From: Diphasiastrum complanatum
Lineage: Eukaryota > Streptophyta > Lycopodiopsida > Lycopodiales > Lycopodiaceae
Direction of reading: 5' to 3'
DNA length: 64,000 bases
NCBI GenBank assembly: GCA_029204225.1
Contig: CM055093.1
Location: 23,851,912 to 23,915,911 of the forward strand
The position numbers and the translations under genes were made by a program. The notes under the pieces were generated by a model. The model was not told the origin of the DNA. It did no database searches and saw only the letters and a list, made by a program, of their open reading frames with translations. Shown here piece after piece: positions 23,497 through 36,278 of this stretch (the first letter of the stretch is position 1; each line of letters opens with the position of its first letter).

Positions 23497-23907
23497 AATT
23501 TTGAGCAGTTGGGAAGTCCAATTCGTTGAATTTTGGATTAGGGTTGGAACCTTTTAATCATGAACAAAAGCTTCAGTTTGTTATTGTCTCGTTTCTTCTT
23601 CAAGTATTTGCTTGAATGTTTCACTAAATCAATTGCTAATGCTGGCAAGACTTCAACAAAACTAGAGTAAATATGTCATGCTTCTTTCTCATCAACCTTC
23701 TACACTCTACTCATCGGGCACTGACACTTGAATATCGTTGACAAATCTTAGCGGCTACCTTTAAGGTGTTCATCAGTACTACAAGTTTTTGCTCTATATT
23801 CTCGAAACATTTCTTAGCTCAGACCATCATAAAAATTTATGCACTGTAGGAGTCTACTTTTCCCAAATATTGTGTATTGTATTGCTAATTTTCCGATTCA
23901 TGATACG

Positions 23908-24089
23908 ATGCGGCCCCTGTCCCCGCTATCGAGCTGGATTTGGATGAGCAAATCGGAATGAACTTCACACGGCCGCAGCTCATCATGGTCAGGGAAAGGG
24001 CGGCTAGACGTCGGGCTAACCAGGAAGCAGAGCGAGAGCAACAGAACAATGCACTTGACAAGGGCGAGGAGTCGGTGGAGGATCAGTAG
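23908..24089 (+). pseudogene. hAT copy I accessory gene, 5'-truncated
   Basis: Codes for the C-terminal half of the small charged protein that is complete at 55984-56349: ELDLDEQIGMNFT, then LIMVRERAARRRANQEAE, ending EESVEDQ and a stop. The frame is open to the stop, with a short internal deletion relative to copy III (one of two tandem ANQEA/ANREA units is lost). Sequence left of 23908 is unrelated, so the element's terminus and the N-terminal half of the protein are gone. Convergent with the copy I transposase, as in copy III. Confidence 0.8.
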
Positions 24090-24614
24090 GCATGTTTAGA
24101 ATAGATAAGGTCCAGCCGTATGTGGCGGACTGTTGCTATGTAATTTTCGGCAGTTTAGGGTGCGGCAAATAGCTAGATAACTGCTTAAAAAAAGGACGGG
24201 ATATGTAATGTTATCTTGATACAACAGTAGAATGAATACATAGTTGTTTTTTGTACAACGTGAGCCTGGTCATGTGAAATGCAAACTCTGTAATTTTTTA
24301 AATGCAAATGTGATACATGTGTTTGTGAAATGCCGTTTAGGGTGTAGGTGTAATTGTTGTGCTCATTATGTAGGTGCATTTATGTGAAGCTATCATTCAC
24401 TTGAATCGAAATTAGTTGAAAATAAGATTCACACACGCACATAGAATTTGACATAAAATTGAAAATATAGCATCACATGTACAGAGCGACATACGCACAA
24501 TGCGCAGCAAATAAAGTACGCCAAACACTGTATATAATATGAAAAATGATCTGAGTTCAATGGTAGACCGTCTGATAGAGACAAACTATTGAAACTAAAA
24601 TAACAGAGCCACAA
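24090..24614. other. Copy I intergenic region between convergent genes
   Basis: This 525-base stretch is shared with 56350-56872 (copy III). It would hold both 3' UTRs. A GTTTTTTGTACAACGTGAGCC-like segment and a TTCGGCAG motif are conserved among copies. Confidence 0.6.
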
Positions 24615-27600
24615 TCAATGCTCTGGCTCTGACTCAGACGAATGCTCTGGAGACAACTCAAGGCCCCGAGCTGACTCTCATAGCCGATATCTCTAACTGT
24701 CTGGAACTAGCATGGGCTGTGTGTCCGAGGAGGAGGACTCCTCACTAGAATCATCCCAGTCTGCCTCCGCATCAGCCCCCAAGCAAGCCAAACCAACAAC
24801 ACCTCCTCCAGTTGGCTGTAATCCTGTACCTCTAGCTGTACCTGGAACCTTGCGTGGTCGTCCTCTCTTCCCTGGCAGTTTCTGTGCCTTGCCTTTCTTA
24901 TTTCGTGCACCCTTGAGCCTTCCTGGTCTCTTGCGGACAAGAGGAGCTGTCATTGCCTCGTCACCCCCATGCAAATCACCTAGCCGGCTAGGCTGGGCCC
25001 AAGCTGAGGCCGGCTGGGATAGGGAAGCAAAAGAGGGAACTCATTGTGCACCTGAGCGAGGAGGATGAGCTCGTGGAGTGTGTGCCCGTGGGGCTGCTCC
25101 AGGTGGAGGAACTGGCTGTGCAGGAGGCAAGTACAGCGGCGATATGTATTGAAAGGGGCGCTGTGGTGGCCGGTACTAGTACATCATGGGTGCTGCCAAA
25201 GGGGGAGCCAGTGGAGTGGGTGCTGCCAAAGGAGGAGGATGTGGAGTGGGTGCTGCCACTGAAGGAGCAGTTGGAAGAGCCACTGTGGATGTGGGCACTG
25301 CAAGAGAAAACCTGGGCACAGATGGTGGCCTGCCATGGAGACCTGGTGCTGCAGAAGTGGACGGCGATGGAGGGGCTGCAGGCCTGAATGGCATCGGTGG
25401 CACTGGAGGAGCTGTGCGGTGCACATATTCCCTTTGAGGAGCTGGAGGAACTGTAGACACCTCGTGCGGCTGCTCTGGCTGGGACTCTGTGTATGGCATG
25501 CTGGCAAGAGATGAAGGGGGTGCCCTGACACTCGGCATCTGTTGAGCCTCTGAATCCAATGTGGCAATCAAGTCGTCCAGCTGGGCATCTGAACACAAAT
25601 GCTCTGGGCTCTGGGCCTCGTGCACCATCCCCTAAATCATCCTATGCACCATCCCCTGAATCAACCCGTGCCTCATCCTGTGCACCCTGTAGATCCTACA
25701 TGACCTCCCAATCTGTGCAATCAAAGTCATCTGATGCCTGCTCTGGTGTGTTGCCGTAGTAATGGCCATGACTCTGTACTGCACGCATCCAAACATCTGC
25801 GGGACCAACATCTAAATCACTCTGCCCTCTATCAAGAGCCTCCTCCATCATGTCAACATAGGTAGGTATGCCATTGGCCGCCCCCTGTGCCCTGCCTATC
25901 TCCCGATATAACTTGTGCCATGTGCCCCACCTCCGCCACATGATGCACCTGTGACCCCTGCCCGTGGCGTGTGCCCTGCACCTATATGGTCTGCCTCATC
26001 CCTCTCTGAACTGGCAAACACAACCCAAATGGGCTCATCCTCATCATGCTCATCCTCTGACACTGGCTCGTCTGCCTCATACAAAGGAGGCCCTTTGTGC
26101 CCAAGCCCAAGCTCTCTCTCTCTCATCTCAGCAAGCTCCCTCTCTCTCTCTGCCATCAACTGTGTGCCCAAGTCATCTGCAGGCATGGGATGGACGCTGT
26201 CCGTAGGCAAGTCAACCTGGCGCTCCAAATCAGATATCTTTGTCTGCAAGGTCAAAATATTGCGTGTCAGGACAACAACTTGATCAAAAATGATAACCTA
26301 CATTTTAGTGAGACGTAAACCAACATGCTATGGGGGAATAGCCCATCACCTGCAATGCACTCGTAACGGTCGGCAGTCTCCTAGCGAGACGTGCGTTGGT
26401 GCTACAGAACACCAACCGCTCTAGCTAACTCACTGACAGCTTGTTTCTTCTCCTTGTGTGAACCAGGGCCCATGTGCTCCAATTACGCTCACACACGGAG
26501 GCAACGCAATCCTGTGGTACGTGCAATGAAATGCTTCAGCACATGTGCACAGGTGGAACGTCAACGAAATACAGCAAGGGAGGATGAAATGAGATGCATA
26601 CCTGAGAAAGGACACGCAGTGCAAGACGCTGTATGGAGGGATAGGTGCTACCGAACATGGTCCACCAGGTAATGGGGAGCTGCCTCCTCTCTGGATCCTG
26701 AGCAGCCGGGTGACCGAACATGCCCATGCCGAAACGAAATGCAGCTAACTCCTCCATGAGTCTGATAGGATCCAAGCCAATGTGTGGACCCACCTGTAGA
26801 TGTACTCAAGCCAATCTGCCTCGAGCTCCCTATCCGATATCTATGTCGGAGATAGGAAGAGGGGATGCAAGATGTGTGCAACGCTGTGGATACTCCTATG
26901 AAAGTAGTTCCACCACGTCTCCCAGATGAACCTCAGCTCCGTCATCCTGCACAAAGACGAAGCAAATTTTCGAAAAAACTTAACATCGACATAAAAACAA
27001 ACTAGCAAACATTGAAAAGATAAAGAACAATTTCGCTTACCTCTCTGGCTGCAAGATGGGCAGCTGCAGGAACTGTCCGATCCGGTCCATGAGCTCATAC
27101 ACCAGTCTAAGTGTGGACCCCTCGCTGTCAGCCATGCAGAGCACAATGTAGAGTGGTCGAAGCAGTCCTGACAATATCTGTGCATCCCTCCAGAACTGGT
27201 CTCCCCTCACCATGGAAGAAAAGTGCTCCCCATCCTCCGTGTGCTGAAACGTACTGGCACGCCAAAGATCATTGGCAACCATCTATAGAAGCTGTGCCCT
27301 GCACCTGATTAGACGGTCGATGACCACCAGGTCAAATGCAAAGCGTGTGGGGGCTGGCTTACGGAGGTCCAAATGGCTGAACACTCGGAACATGGCAAGA
27401 ACACGCCTTTTCCGGGTGACAAAAGTCACCAGGAAGAGGGCCTTGCGGACGATGGCTCTAACCCAGGGAAGTGCACCTATGTCCCCGATCAAAAGGTCTA
27501 TGCCATGCGCCGCACAGGGGGTATGGACGATGTGAGGGAACTCGGCCTCTAGCAGGACACCCATATGAACACAATTGGTGGCATTGTCCGTCACCACCGT

Positions 27601-28165
27601 AACGACATGTTGGGGGCCTATGGACAGGATGGAAGACCTAATGACGTACATGAAATCTGCAGATATGGCTCTCCCCCCTCTACTGCAATCCACGGCTCTC
27701 AAAAACTGTGTACCCATGCAGCTGGAGACCAAGATGTTGAGGATCGGCCTCCTCCTGACATCAGTCCAACCATCGGACATGATGTTGCATCCATATGTGG
27801 CCCAGTGGCGGCGTAGAGGCTCATCTCTCTGGACAAGGACTCGACCCTATCTCTCAACATGTGTGTACGGACAACCTCTGAACCAGGGACTCTCCAGCTA
27901 GGGCTGACAGACTGTGCAAGGCGGAATGCCCTTCTGAAGGGCTCAGAATCGGTGATGGCAAAAGGTAGGTTCAGCTCGTAAATCAAACTGGACACGGCCT
28001 GTGTGGCCTCTCTGTCCATGTGCGGCTGATGCGCGTCGCGAATGGTCTACTGCACAAGGGCTCTACCTGGTGGGCGACAGGTGGTGGACCTCCAGCACGG
28101 TGCACCAACCGTGACAGGAATGGACGATGACGCGACAGGCTGGGCACTAGTGGATGCATCGACTG
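24615..28165 (-). pseudogene. hAT copy I transposase (family 1), N-terminally deleted and frameshifted
   Basis: Same exon plan as the intact copy at 56873-61192. Exon 1 remnant about 28165-27041, exon 2 26946-26602, exon 3 26511-26350, exon 4 26243-24615. Kept: the DGWTD and VVTDNATNC aspartate motifs, CAAHGIDLL, the dimerisation block with PITWWTMFG, and the CERNW-region. The first 270 or so residues, including the BED zinc finger, are deleted: sequence jumps at about 28166 from the Ser-rich linker to element 5' UTR. Exon 4 has several frameshifts and premature stops (for example after QPMLVPDS). It cannot make full transposase. Confidence 0.85.
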
Positions 28166-28706
28166 TAGACGAAAAGGAATCGAAGGCAGGCAGGTGGAAA
28201 CGATAGCGATGGCAGGGCGGAGGAGGGCGCAAAAAAATTTCTGATGAAATGCGAGGGGGGCGGGTAGGTTTAGGTAAGAAAAAAAATTTAAAAATATTAA
28301 ATATTAAATAGTATTTTATATTGTAATACCGCGGTACCAACATGGTACCGCGGTACCAGTATGGTCCCGCGGTACCACAATATAATAATATAATTAATAC
28401 TTAGTTTATTTTTATTTTTTTTAAACCTAAATCCACCCGCCCCCTCACATCTTCTCTCTGAAATTTTTTTGCGCCCTCACTGCCCTGCCTTCGCTGTTGT
28501 TTCTGCCTGCATGCCTTGCATCACCCTTCGCCCACGCAACGCCCTGCCTTGCATCTGATTTGCTTCGCCCTGCCTTTGCCTTGCCTTTGCTGCCTTCGCC
28601 CATTTCCAGTGTCTCTCCAACATTCAACCTTGTTGTTTTTTTTCCAGATTTCCATTCTTCCAGTTGTAGGTTCATCTGCATTTCTTCCATACTTTTCTTC
28701 ATCACA
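28166..28706. repeat. Head-to-head junction of hAT copies I and II (inverted repeat with one shared terminus)
   Basis: The left arm (28225-28290, GAGGGCGCAAAAAAATTTC ... GGGGCGGGTAGGTTTAGG) reappears inverted at 28425-28480. Between them lies a single terminal array. The two elements therefore point their transposase 5' ends at each other and share or have fused one end. Confidence 0.8.
28326..28376. repeat. GGTACCGCGGTACC terminal array shared by copies I and II
   Basis: Three units (ATACCGCGGTACC, GGTACCGCGGTACC, GGTCCCGCGGTACC) are separated by 4-5 bases. Their order and spacing equal the inner part of the right terminus of copy III (61493-61540) read in copy I orientation. Confidence 0.85.
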
Positions 28707-31513
28707 ATGGTGCAATCCGACCTTTCCAATCTGTGGGACAAGGTGGACGTTGTCAGGCAGGTTGCCGACAAGACCAACAAGACCGGTCAGAAGGTCGTGC
28801 GCTGCCAGATTGCCTAGTCGAATTCGTTGCGTCCCTCACTCGCCGTAAAGGCCACCTGCTCGGTGCACATGCCAAAAATGGTGCCACCATAAATGCTGCC
28901 CCTTGTGGCAACATGTCCGTCCCCGTCAGGCAACAACTACTGGACACTTACGGGCCACATCTTGTGGCGGGGGAGAACACCATTTCAGAAAGCGTTCTCT
29001 GGGTTTGCACCGCTCCTTATGTGGCTGACCCAGAGTTGCTGCCTGCTTGGCTGGCACGCACGAAAGGAGGGAGTGCATCCTCGTCCCGTCCCATTGCCCC
29101 TCATCCCCCTCAGACAATTCCGCCACACGCACCCCCATCTGCACCCATTCCGGTGGATCCTGTCCCATCACGTCCGCCAGTTGCCACTGCGGTTCCACCA
29201 CCACGTCCTGTTGCTCGCACGCCCCCAATTTACGATTTTCTCATGGATTCTTTGCCACTCGAGCAGGCCCAGGATGCTACTGACGAGGCCTTCGAGGATG
29301 TGCATGAGATCCCTTCTTCTTTCCCTTCCCATCCGGATGATCTCCCTAGCCAGCAGTTTTCGTATCCCATGCCAGATCTTGCCCCTTCACCAGTGCACCC
29401 CACTTATGCTGTTGCACCCATCCTTGCCAGTGCATCCCACTCTCCCCATTCCACGTCTACAGTCGATGCATCCACTAGTGCCCAGCCTGTCGCGTCATCG
29501 TCCATTCCTGTCACGGTTGGTGCACCGTGCTGGAGGTCCACCACCCGTCGCCCACCAGGTAGAGCCCTTGTGCAGCAGACCATTCGCGACGCGCATCAGC
29601 CGCACATGGACAGAGAGGCCACACAGGCCGTGGCCAGTTTGATTTATGAGCTAAACCTTCCATTTGCCATCACCGACTCTGAGCCCTTCAGAAGGGCATT
29701 CCGCCTTGCATAGTCTGTCAGCCCTAGATAGAGAGTCCCTAGTTCAAAGGTTGTTCGCACACACATGCTGAGAAATAGGGTCGAGTCCTTGTCTAGAGAG
29801 ATGGAGCCTCTGCACTGCCATTGGGCCACATACGGTTGCAGCATGTTTGATGGCTGGACTGATGTCAGGAGGAGGCCGATCCTCAACATCTTGGTCTCCA
29901 GCTGCATGGGCACACAGTTTTTGAGGGCCGTGGATTGCAGTAGGGGGGGAGAGTCATATCTGTAGAGTTCATGTTTGATGTCATCAGGTCTTCCATCCTG
30001 TCCATAGGCCCCTAGCATGTCGTCACAGTGGTGACGGACAATGCCACCAACTGCATTCTGATGGGTGTCCTGCTAGAGGCCAAGTTCCCTCACATCGTTC
30101 ATACCCCCTTTGCAGCGCACGACATAGACCTTCTGATGGGGGACATAGGTGCACTTCCCTAGGTTAGAGCCATCGTCTGTGAGCCCCTCTTCCTGGTGAC
30201 TTTTGTCACCAAGAAGAGGCGTGTTCTTGCCATGTTCTGGGTGTTCAGCCATTTGGACCTCCGTAAGCCAATCCCCACATGCTTTGCATTCGACTTGGTG
30301 GTCATTGACCGTCTGATAAGGTGCAGGGCACAACTTCTACAGATGGTTGCCAGTGATCTTTGGCATGCCAGTATGTTTCAGCGCACAAAGGATGGGGAGC
30401 ACTTTTCTTCCACAGTAAGGGGAGACTAGTTCTGGAGGGATGCGCAGACATTGTCAAGACTCCTTCGACCTACATTGTGCTCCGCATGGCTGACAGTGAG
30501 GGGTCCACACTTGGACTAGTGTATGAGCTCATGGACCGGATTGGACAGTTCCTGCAGCTGTCCATCTTGCAGCCATACAGGTAAGCAGTATAGCAATGTA
30601 ATTGCGCTTTAACTTTTTTCAGTGATTGCTAGTTTATTTTTTCTGTTGAACTTATGTTTTTCCGTATTTCGCTTCGATTTCGTGCCTGAACCCTAAACCA
30701 CATGCCTCTCTCACATGTAGGATGACCGAGCTGAAGTTCATATGGGAGACACGGTGGAACTACTTTCAAGGGAGTATCCACAAGGTTGCACACATCCTGC
30801 ATCCCCTCTTTCTCTCTCCGACACAAATTTCAGACAGGGAGCTCAAGGCGGATTGGCTTGAGTACATCTACAGGTTGGGTCCACACATTGGTTTGGATCC
30901 TATCAAACTCATGGAGGAGCTAGCTGCATTTCGTTTTGACATGGGCACGTTCGGTCACCCGGCTGCTCAGGATCCAGAGAGGAGGCAGCTCCCCATTACC
31001 TGGTGGACCATGTTCGGTAGCACCTATCCCTCCATACAGCGTCTTGCACGGCATGTCCTTTCTCAGGTATGCATCTCATTTCATCCTCCCTTGCTGTATT
31101 TCGTTGACGTTCCACCCGTGCACATGTGCTGAAGCATTTCATTGCACGTACCACAAGATTGCGCTGCCTCCGTGTGAGAGCGTAATTTGAGCACATGGGC
31201 CCTAATTCACACGAGGAGAAGAAACAGGCTATCAATGAGTCAGTTGGAGCGGTTGGTGTTCTGTAGCACCAACGCACGTCTCGCCAGGAGACTGCCGACC
31301 ATTACGAGCGCATTGCAGGTGATAGGCTATTCTCCCATAGCATGTTGGTTGACGACTCGCTAATACATTAGTTTCATTTCCTGATCAAGTTGTTTCTCTA
31401 CCATGCTAAATTTTAACCTTGCAGACGAAGATATCTGATTTGGAGCACCAGGTTGACTTGCCTACGGACAGCACCCATCCCATGCCTGCAAATGACTTGG
31501 GCACACAGTTGAT

Positions 31514-31518
<5 letters not shown>
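28707..31518 (+). pseudogene. hAT copy II transposase (family 1), 5' part up to LINE insertion
   Basis: Starts with MVQSDLSNLWDKVDVV. A one-base deletion in the BED finger (after VVRCQ, about 28808) shifts the frame; 28733-29713 then reads on in the correct frame from CLVEFVASLTRRKGHLLGA to FRRAFRLA. Further stops follow. Exon borders match the intact copy: exon 1 ends 30580, exon 2 30721-31066, exon 3 31158-31318, exon 4 from 31425. Exon 4 is interrupted in its GAGAGA tract at about 31519 by a LINE. DGWTD, VVTDNATNC and the dimerisation block are recognisable but CERNWS is disrupted. Non-functional. Confidence 0.85.

Positions 31519-31551
<33 letters not shown>
31519..31551. repeat. (GA)n tract at the LINE/hAT II junction
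   Basis: In uninterrupted copies this point is a short GAGAGAGAGAG coding for alternating Arg-Glu in exon 4. Here it is lengthened and joined to the LINE 3' end on the right. Confidence 0.8.
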
Positions 31552-31553
<2 letters not shown>

Positions 31554-31577
31554 GGAAGCTTTATTAACGTCTTTTGG

Positions 31578-31591
31578 GCACCCGTGGGTGC
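31578..31591 (-). other. 3' terminal hairpin of LINE-2
   Basis: GCACCCGTGGGTGC is a perfect 14-base palindrome, placed about 12 bases upstream (in element sense) of TTAATAAAG. In stem-loop type LINEs such a structure is the RT recognition site. Confidence 0.5.
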
Positions 31592-31776
31592 ATAAGACCA
31601 AAAAGAAAATATGTACAAGCAACAGTGGGAGCATCATCCATAGGAGGATATGGCCGTAAAATGCTATAAACTAGCTATGAATGAAAGTAGAACAAAGCAT
31701 AAGTGAGGTATAACAGAAGAACTACAGAAAAAGTACCAATGCCCACAACCCTGGCCAGGTGGAGAATAAGTACATA

Positions 31777-34700
31777 TCAGCGAAAGTAAGTTTGAAGTGT
31801 TCGCTGAGTGGACCGTACAGTGGGCCCCGATGGAGGTGAGTGCCGACTACATCTGGGCTTTTTCCGCGGTGGCACAACGATCGAAATCTCATCGTCGGAG
31901 TCATCAGCATGTGCTCGAGTCCGAAAGAAGCCAATGAGAAGCAGCTGTCGGGAGTCTAATTCCAGGTGATCTGGTACAGGCAGATGAGACTGATGGAGAG
32001 TGAGCATCTCACGAACAAGAAGTCCCAAGCAACAAGCATCCGGATAGGAGACAAAACTGCGAAGTGTATGCGGGCCATCACGAAAGAGACAATAATACCT
32101 CCCCCGTATCACCTAATACAACGTACATCTGAGGAGGAAATGGGCTTCATCTTCCACCTCCTGCAATGAGCACAAGCGACATAGACGACGTTCCCGGGGG
32201 ATATCCCATGCACGACCGACCTCAATAGCAAGCTGATGAGAGGAAATGTGCAACTGCCCAAGACGATAGCACAGGCCGTGTGATAGGGGCTGTGAGAGAT
32301 AAATCGGCAACAATGGCAAACCAGAAGGATCCAGAGAGAGGAAGTGTGTTTGGTAATAGCTTAGTCGAATACGGGAAGGTGGGAGGGAGCTCCAAGTCTG
32401 CTGCATATATCGACAGAATAAATAGCCTCGGATATATGAATGCGTACCACGAAGAAGATCCATGATAGAGATGCCCAGATGTCGTAAGAGATCAGATGCC
32501 TGCTGGTACCAGGATAGCTTGGCATGGGAATCAGCTACGACACGAGAAGAAGTAACCGCAGCAACTATGTATCTATCTGGGTGAGATGCACGAATCTCCT
32601 GATTTCGCTGAAGAAAAAGAATAAGGAGGAAAAAGCCCTCAAGGATGATCGGAGGAGTAGCAAAATCAGCACATAGGATATCATGAGGGGTGGTAGTCTT
32701 GGCACGTATCATGCGACCCAACATAGCGGCCTGAATGCGGGAAATGCCTGCCCAGTCCAAGAGAGAAAGTCCTGGCAACCAAATCTCAGAGGCATACATC
32801 ACTGCTGGAACCACCCGTGTGTGCAACAACTGGCATCTAGTAGCGGGATCAAAAACATGATTCATTGTACAACCACGCTCGAACTGGACCAATGCTAAAA
32901 GACCGGAGGAAATGTGCGCAAATGCAGCCTGGTGGAAACCAAGAAGGGGCGCAGTAAACAAGACTCCCAAGTAAGTATAAGAGGCAACAATGTCAACTTC
33001 CTAGCCGTCATAGAAGAATTGATAATTGTGATGGCTTTGTCGATTGGTGTTGAAAATCATGATCTTCATCTTTTTTAAGTTAACAGAGAGACCCCAAGCA
33101 ACACAAAACCGATGTAAGACTTGTAAGTGACACTGCAACCCTTCTGGTGAGGAAGAAAGCAAGACAATGTCATCAGCATAAAGCAAAATGGGGATGAGCA
33201 AATGAGCCAGCGGGCAACCATCTCCACCTTCTTCAAGAATGAGGTACTCAAGATCATCAATATAAAGTGCAAAGAGCGGAGGGGATAGTGGACAGCCTTG
33301 CTTGACGCCAACAATGCTACAGATACGTGCTAGAACTCTCTCATACAGAGCAACCACTGTCGCGAGAATAGAGTCGGAAAAGCCCAATTGACGTAGTCTG
33401 CTGATCAAAAGATGACGGGGAACAATATCAAAGGCCTTAGAGAGATCAATGAAACAAGCAAATATTCTTGCCCATATGCTTTGCCTCCTCAATGATAGTA
33501 CGTAGAGTGAGGACATGATCAAGAGTGCTATAACCCCGGCGGAAGCCAGCCTGGCCAGTCGCATATAATAGTCGAAAATCAGCCTCTGCCGTAACGAAGT
33601 TTTGGAGAATAGTGGTGTACAACTTGGCCATGGTATGACCAATCATAATAGTGCGATAGCTGTGGACATTCATGGCATCGCCTGCTTAAGAATGGGATGA
33701 AGGAGATTGGTGGCCCAAGGTATGGGGAAACCATCAACGACAGAGCGGTTGAAACAGCGGGCCAGGAAAGGGGAGGCCAGTTTGGCAATTGGTTTGAGGA
33801 GCTCGGCTGAAAGGAGGTCAATGTCAAACGTACGATTGTTCTTGAGTTTGCAGATGGTGGCTTCAACCATGTCAGGAGAAAAGAGGTCACAGTGGGTAGG
33901 ACGAGAAGAAAGAGAGATGGAAGGGTGAGCAGTTGTATATAGGTTGGTTGCATAGTCGAACCAGGATTGAAGAGGGACGGGTGCAATGGATAGGGGATTA
34001 TGAAGAAAGATCTTCCAAAAAGAGTGGAGGGAGCGAAGGAGGTAGGAGGAACGGGAAGAAAAGTAGGTCACTTTCTTTTTGCGGAGAAGGGAACGAGCTG
34101 CTTTTCTGCGGAAGCAGATAGTGTAGAATTGGAGAATTTGAGGAACTCGACATATTTCTGGAAGAAAGAACAGTTGTTGTCATACCATTTATTATGGGTA
34201 CGACGATGAGAAGAGAAGCGGCGAGGGGGTGCAATGGCATGAGCGGCAGTAGTCAAGGCATGTGTTAAAAAGGAGGCTTGGGTAGTGACATCAAAGGAGG
34301 AAGGAAAGTGGTCCAGAAGACGAGAGACGTGGGCAACATAGGCCTGGGATTGATGAGGAGGTATACGATAGCGGGCGGGTCGAACAAAGAGGGAAGGTGG
34401 AGGAGAAGGCGGACTTGGCTCTTGGGAGAAGGAGAGGTAGAGCAGAGAGTGATCAGTGAGGACGGGGGTAGCGATGATGAAGGATGCCAAGCGGGGCAAT
34501 AAAGCAGGAGATGCAATGAAATAGTCCACTACGCTGTGACTGCCACTAAATGGGTGGCAAGTATATGTAGAGGAGGATGGCCATTAAAGAAGCCCATTGA
34601 GGATAATGAGACCGTGTGCTTGAGCCAACCTCAGAAGCTGTTCCCCAAAAAGAGTAATTGTCGCTAATGAGTCCTGAGAATAACGGGCATAAGAGGTATC

Positions 34701-35043
34701 CAACGGATAAAGAGAGTGTGTCAGCATAGAACTCAGTCTGGCGAGCGGTTGTGCATGCGTTAAAGTCCCCTGCAAGCAATATGTAACCCTGTAGAGAGAG
34801 TCTAGCAACGCCGTCAGGAAGGGCCTGAAAAGGATCACCTCCCAAATCCATAAACACTGAAGTGTGGGGAGCAAAGTAGCACTGTTCAACAAACAAGTCC
34901 TGGTCCAGCCCCAAGAAGGATGCAGTAACCTGAAGCCACAAGTAACGACCATAAGTATCCTGAGACACCAACCGAATAGACTTATATGTCTCTGCAAAAA
35001 GTAGAAAATCAGCCGAACATAGATAGATGTCAAGATCAGCCAC
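31777..35043 (-). pseudogene. LINE-2 ORF2 (APE endonuclease, reverse transcriptase, zf-RVT)
   Basis: Nicks target DNA and copies element RNA. Endonuclease: 35043-34546 with LLAGDFNA (about 34760) and, after a frameshift, 34529-34068 with LTDHSLLYLSF (SDH box, Ser to Thr). RT: 34071-33670, then a shifted stretch 33673-33446 (TGQAGFRRGYSTLDHVL), then 33642-33001 with FIDLSKAFDIVPR, GVKQGCPLSP, and LLYADDIVLLSS, the intact YADD catalytic box (about 33168-33196). A stop at about 33001 separates NYQFFYDG from the RT C-terminal part 32970-32113. The CRLCSLQEVEDEAHFLLRC motif there is followed by one more stop before 32112-31777. In total about three frameshifts and two stops. No RNase H seen. Confidence 0.85.
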
Positions 35044-35257
35044 TGTAGAAGAGGTGGAGAGGCCGCCGCAATTCCAAAAACCGAATGTGACGCTAGCCGG
35101 GGCTATCGGGCTGCTCCCATGCCCGAGTACCCCAACTTCCTATTGACGCTTGGAGAAAAAGCGACGGTTGCCATTTGTAAATACCACCCGCTGTTATTTT
35201 GTCCTTGCCTCCTGAATAATAGTTTTACACTGTAACCATTGGCAGTGAGTAAGGTCA

Positions 35258-36118
35258 TCATCTATGTAAATCTGAGAGCCTCGGAGGAAGAACTGTCTGC
35301 CGGTCATCCATAGTTTTAAATTTGACAAATAATACCTTCGGATCATGCTGGAGGCGCCAAGCATACTGGATATCTGGAACTGAGAGCCCCATGCATGAAG
35401 TAAACAAAGAGGTAACCTGGTCCAGTGTTGTGCCCTTAGTAGGAAGACCCCGGAATCTTAAGTTGAGCTTTTTGTCATCCCGACGTTGTTGTTCAGCCAA
35501 GACGCCTTGTACCGTGGTGTCTAAAGAGGGTGCTACAGAAGACGAAGAGGTGGTAGATGATCTCAAGGTAGAAGCCCATGATTTGGTCTCACGTACTTCT
35601 TGCTCAAGAGTAGGTACTTTCTGTACATGTTCCACCGTCTCATGCAGCCGCTGTTCAAGAACGGGAATCCGGGCAGTGCACTCAACAGTGTCATGTATCT
35701 AGCGCTCAAGTAGGGGAAGCTTACTCATGGATGCCTTAGTATCCTCAACAGCACGGGAGATATTAGGGATGATGTCCCTCTGCAAAGCACTAAGCGCAGC
35801 ACGAAGAGAAGCAATTTCAGCCTGTTGAGCGTCAATCGTGGCAGTCCTAGTAAGCAAATCTGCACGAAGTTCATTGAGTTGTGAAAGAAAAGCGGCAAAT
35901 TGCTTAGAAATGTACTCATTCAACGAGGAGATGTTCTCAGGAGTGGTGTGCCGCGTGTAGGTGTGGCATGTGTCTCCCATAGCAGCTGAGGATGAAGCAG
36001 CAACTTGTGGCAGTGGAGCGCTGACAGAATCGGTAGGCATGGTGGATGCAATTTTCAAAGTACGAAGACGTTTGCGAGAGCCTGTAGACATAAACTTCTT
36101 AGCACGCTTTGTGCGCAA
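35258..36118 (-). pseudogene. LINE-2 ORF1 (coiled coil plus RRM-like RNA-binding protein)
   Basis: The N-terminal part 36118-35699 is basic at first (RTKRAKKF, RKRLRTLK), then helical with heptads (SLNEYISKQFAAFLSQLNEL, QQAEIASLRAALSAL). A stop at about 35699 is followed in the same reading direction by 35635-35258, with further coiled coil (TLEQEVRETKSWAST) and the ORF1 RNA-binding domain (KKLNLRFRGLPTKGTTLDQV ... AWRLQHDPKVLFVKF). Coiled coil followed by this domain is the layout of L1 ORF1p-like proteins, which trimerise and coat element RNA. Broken by the stop; otherwise well kept. Confidence 0.75.
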
Positions 36119-36278
36119 GACAAAGCCTGGAGGAAGGCGAAGCGAAGCCGTAGGATGATTTGCAAGAGATAGATGAGAGAGGAAGTAAAACCCTAATCAA
36201 GCAGTTTTACGAAAATGAGCATGACCAGAAAAATGATTCAGATCGAAGGTAAGACAGAGCACTACGCAGTCGTCAGAC

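Larger units (their letters stand above)
31552..36200 (-). mobile_element. LINE-2: near full-length L1-type non-LTR retrotransposon
   Basis: Minus-strand element of about 4.6 kb with ORF1 (36118-35258), ORF2 (35043-31777) and a 3' end with a perfect hairpin (31578-31591), TTAATAAAG and a pyrimidine (CT) tail. It is inserted in the transposase gene of hAT copy II. The host element resumes only at about 36439 and lacks roughly 330 bases of its exon 4, so insertion or later change deleted target sequence. The 5' end is placed near 36200 because LINE-A similarity stops there. Damaged, but by rather few changes, so a comparatively recent insertion. LINE-A and LINE-B are related copies. Confidence 0.85.

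Noticed and set aside
28893-29642. Plus-strand 249-codon frame
   Set aside because: Out-of-frame shadow of the copy II transposase, rich in Pro/Ser codons; the correct frame is 28733-29713.
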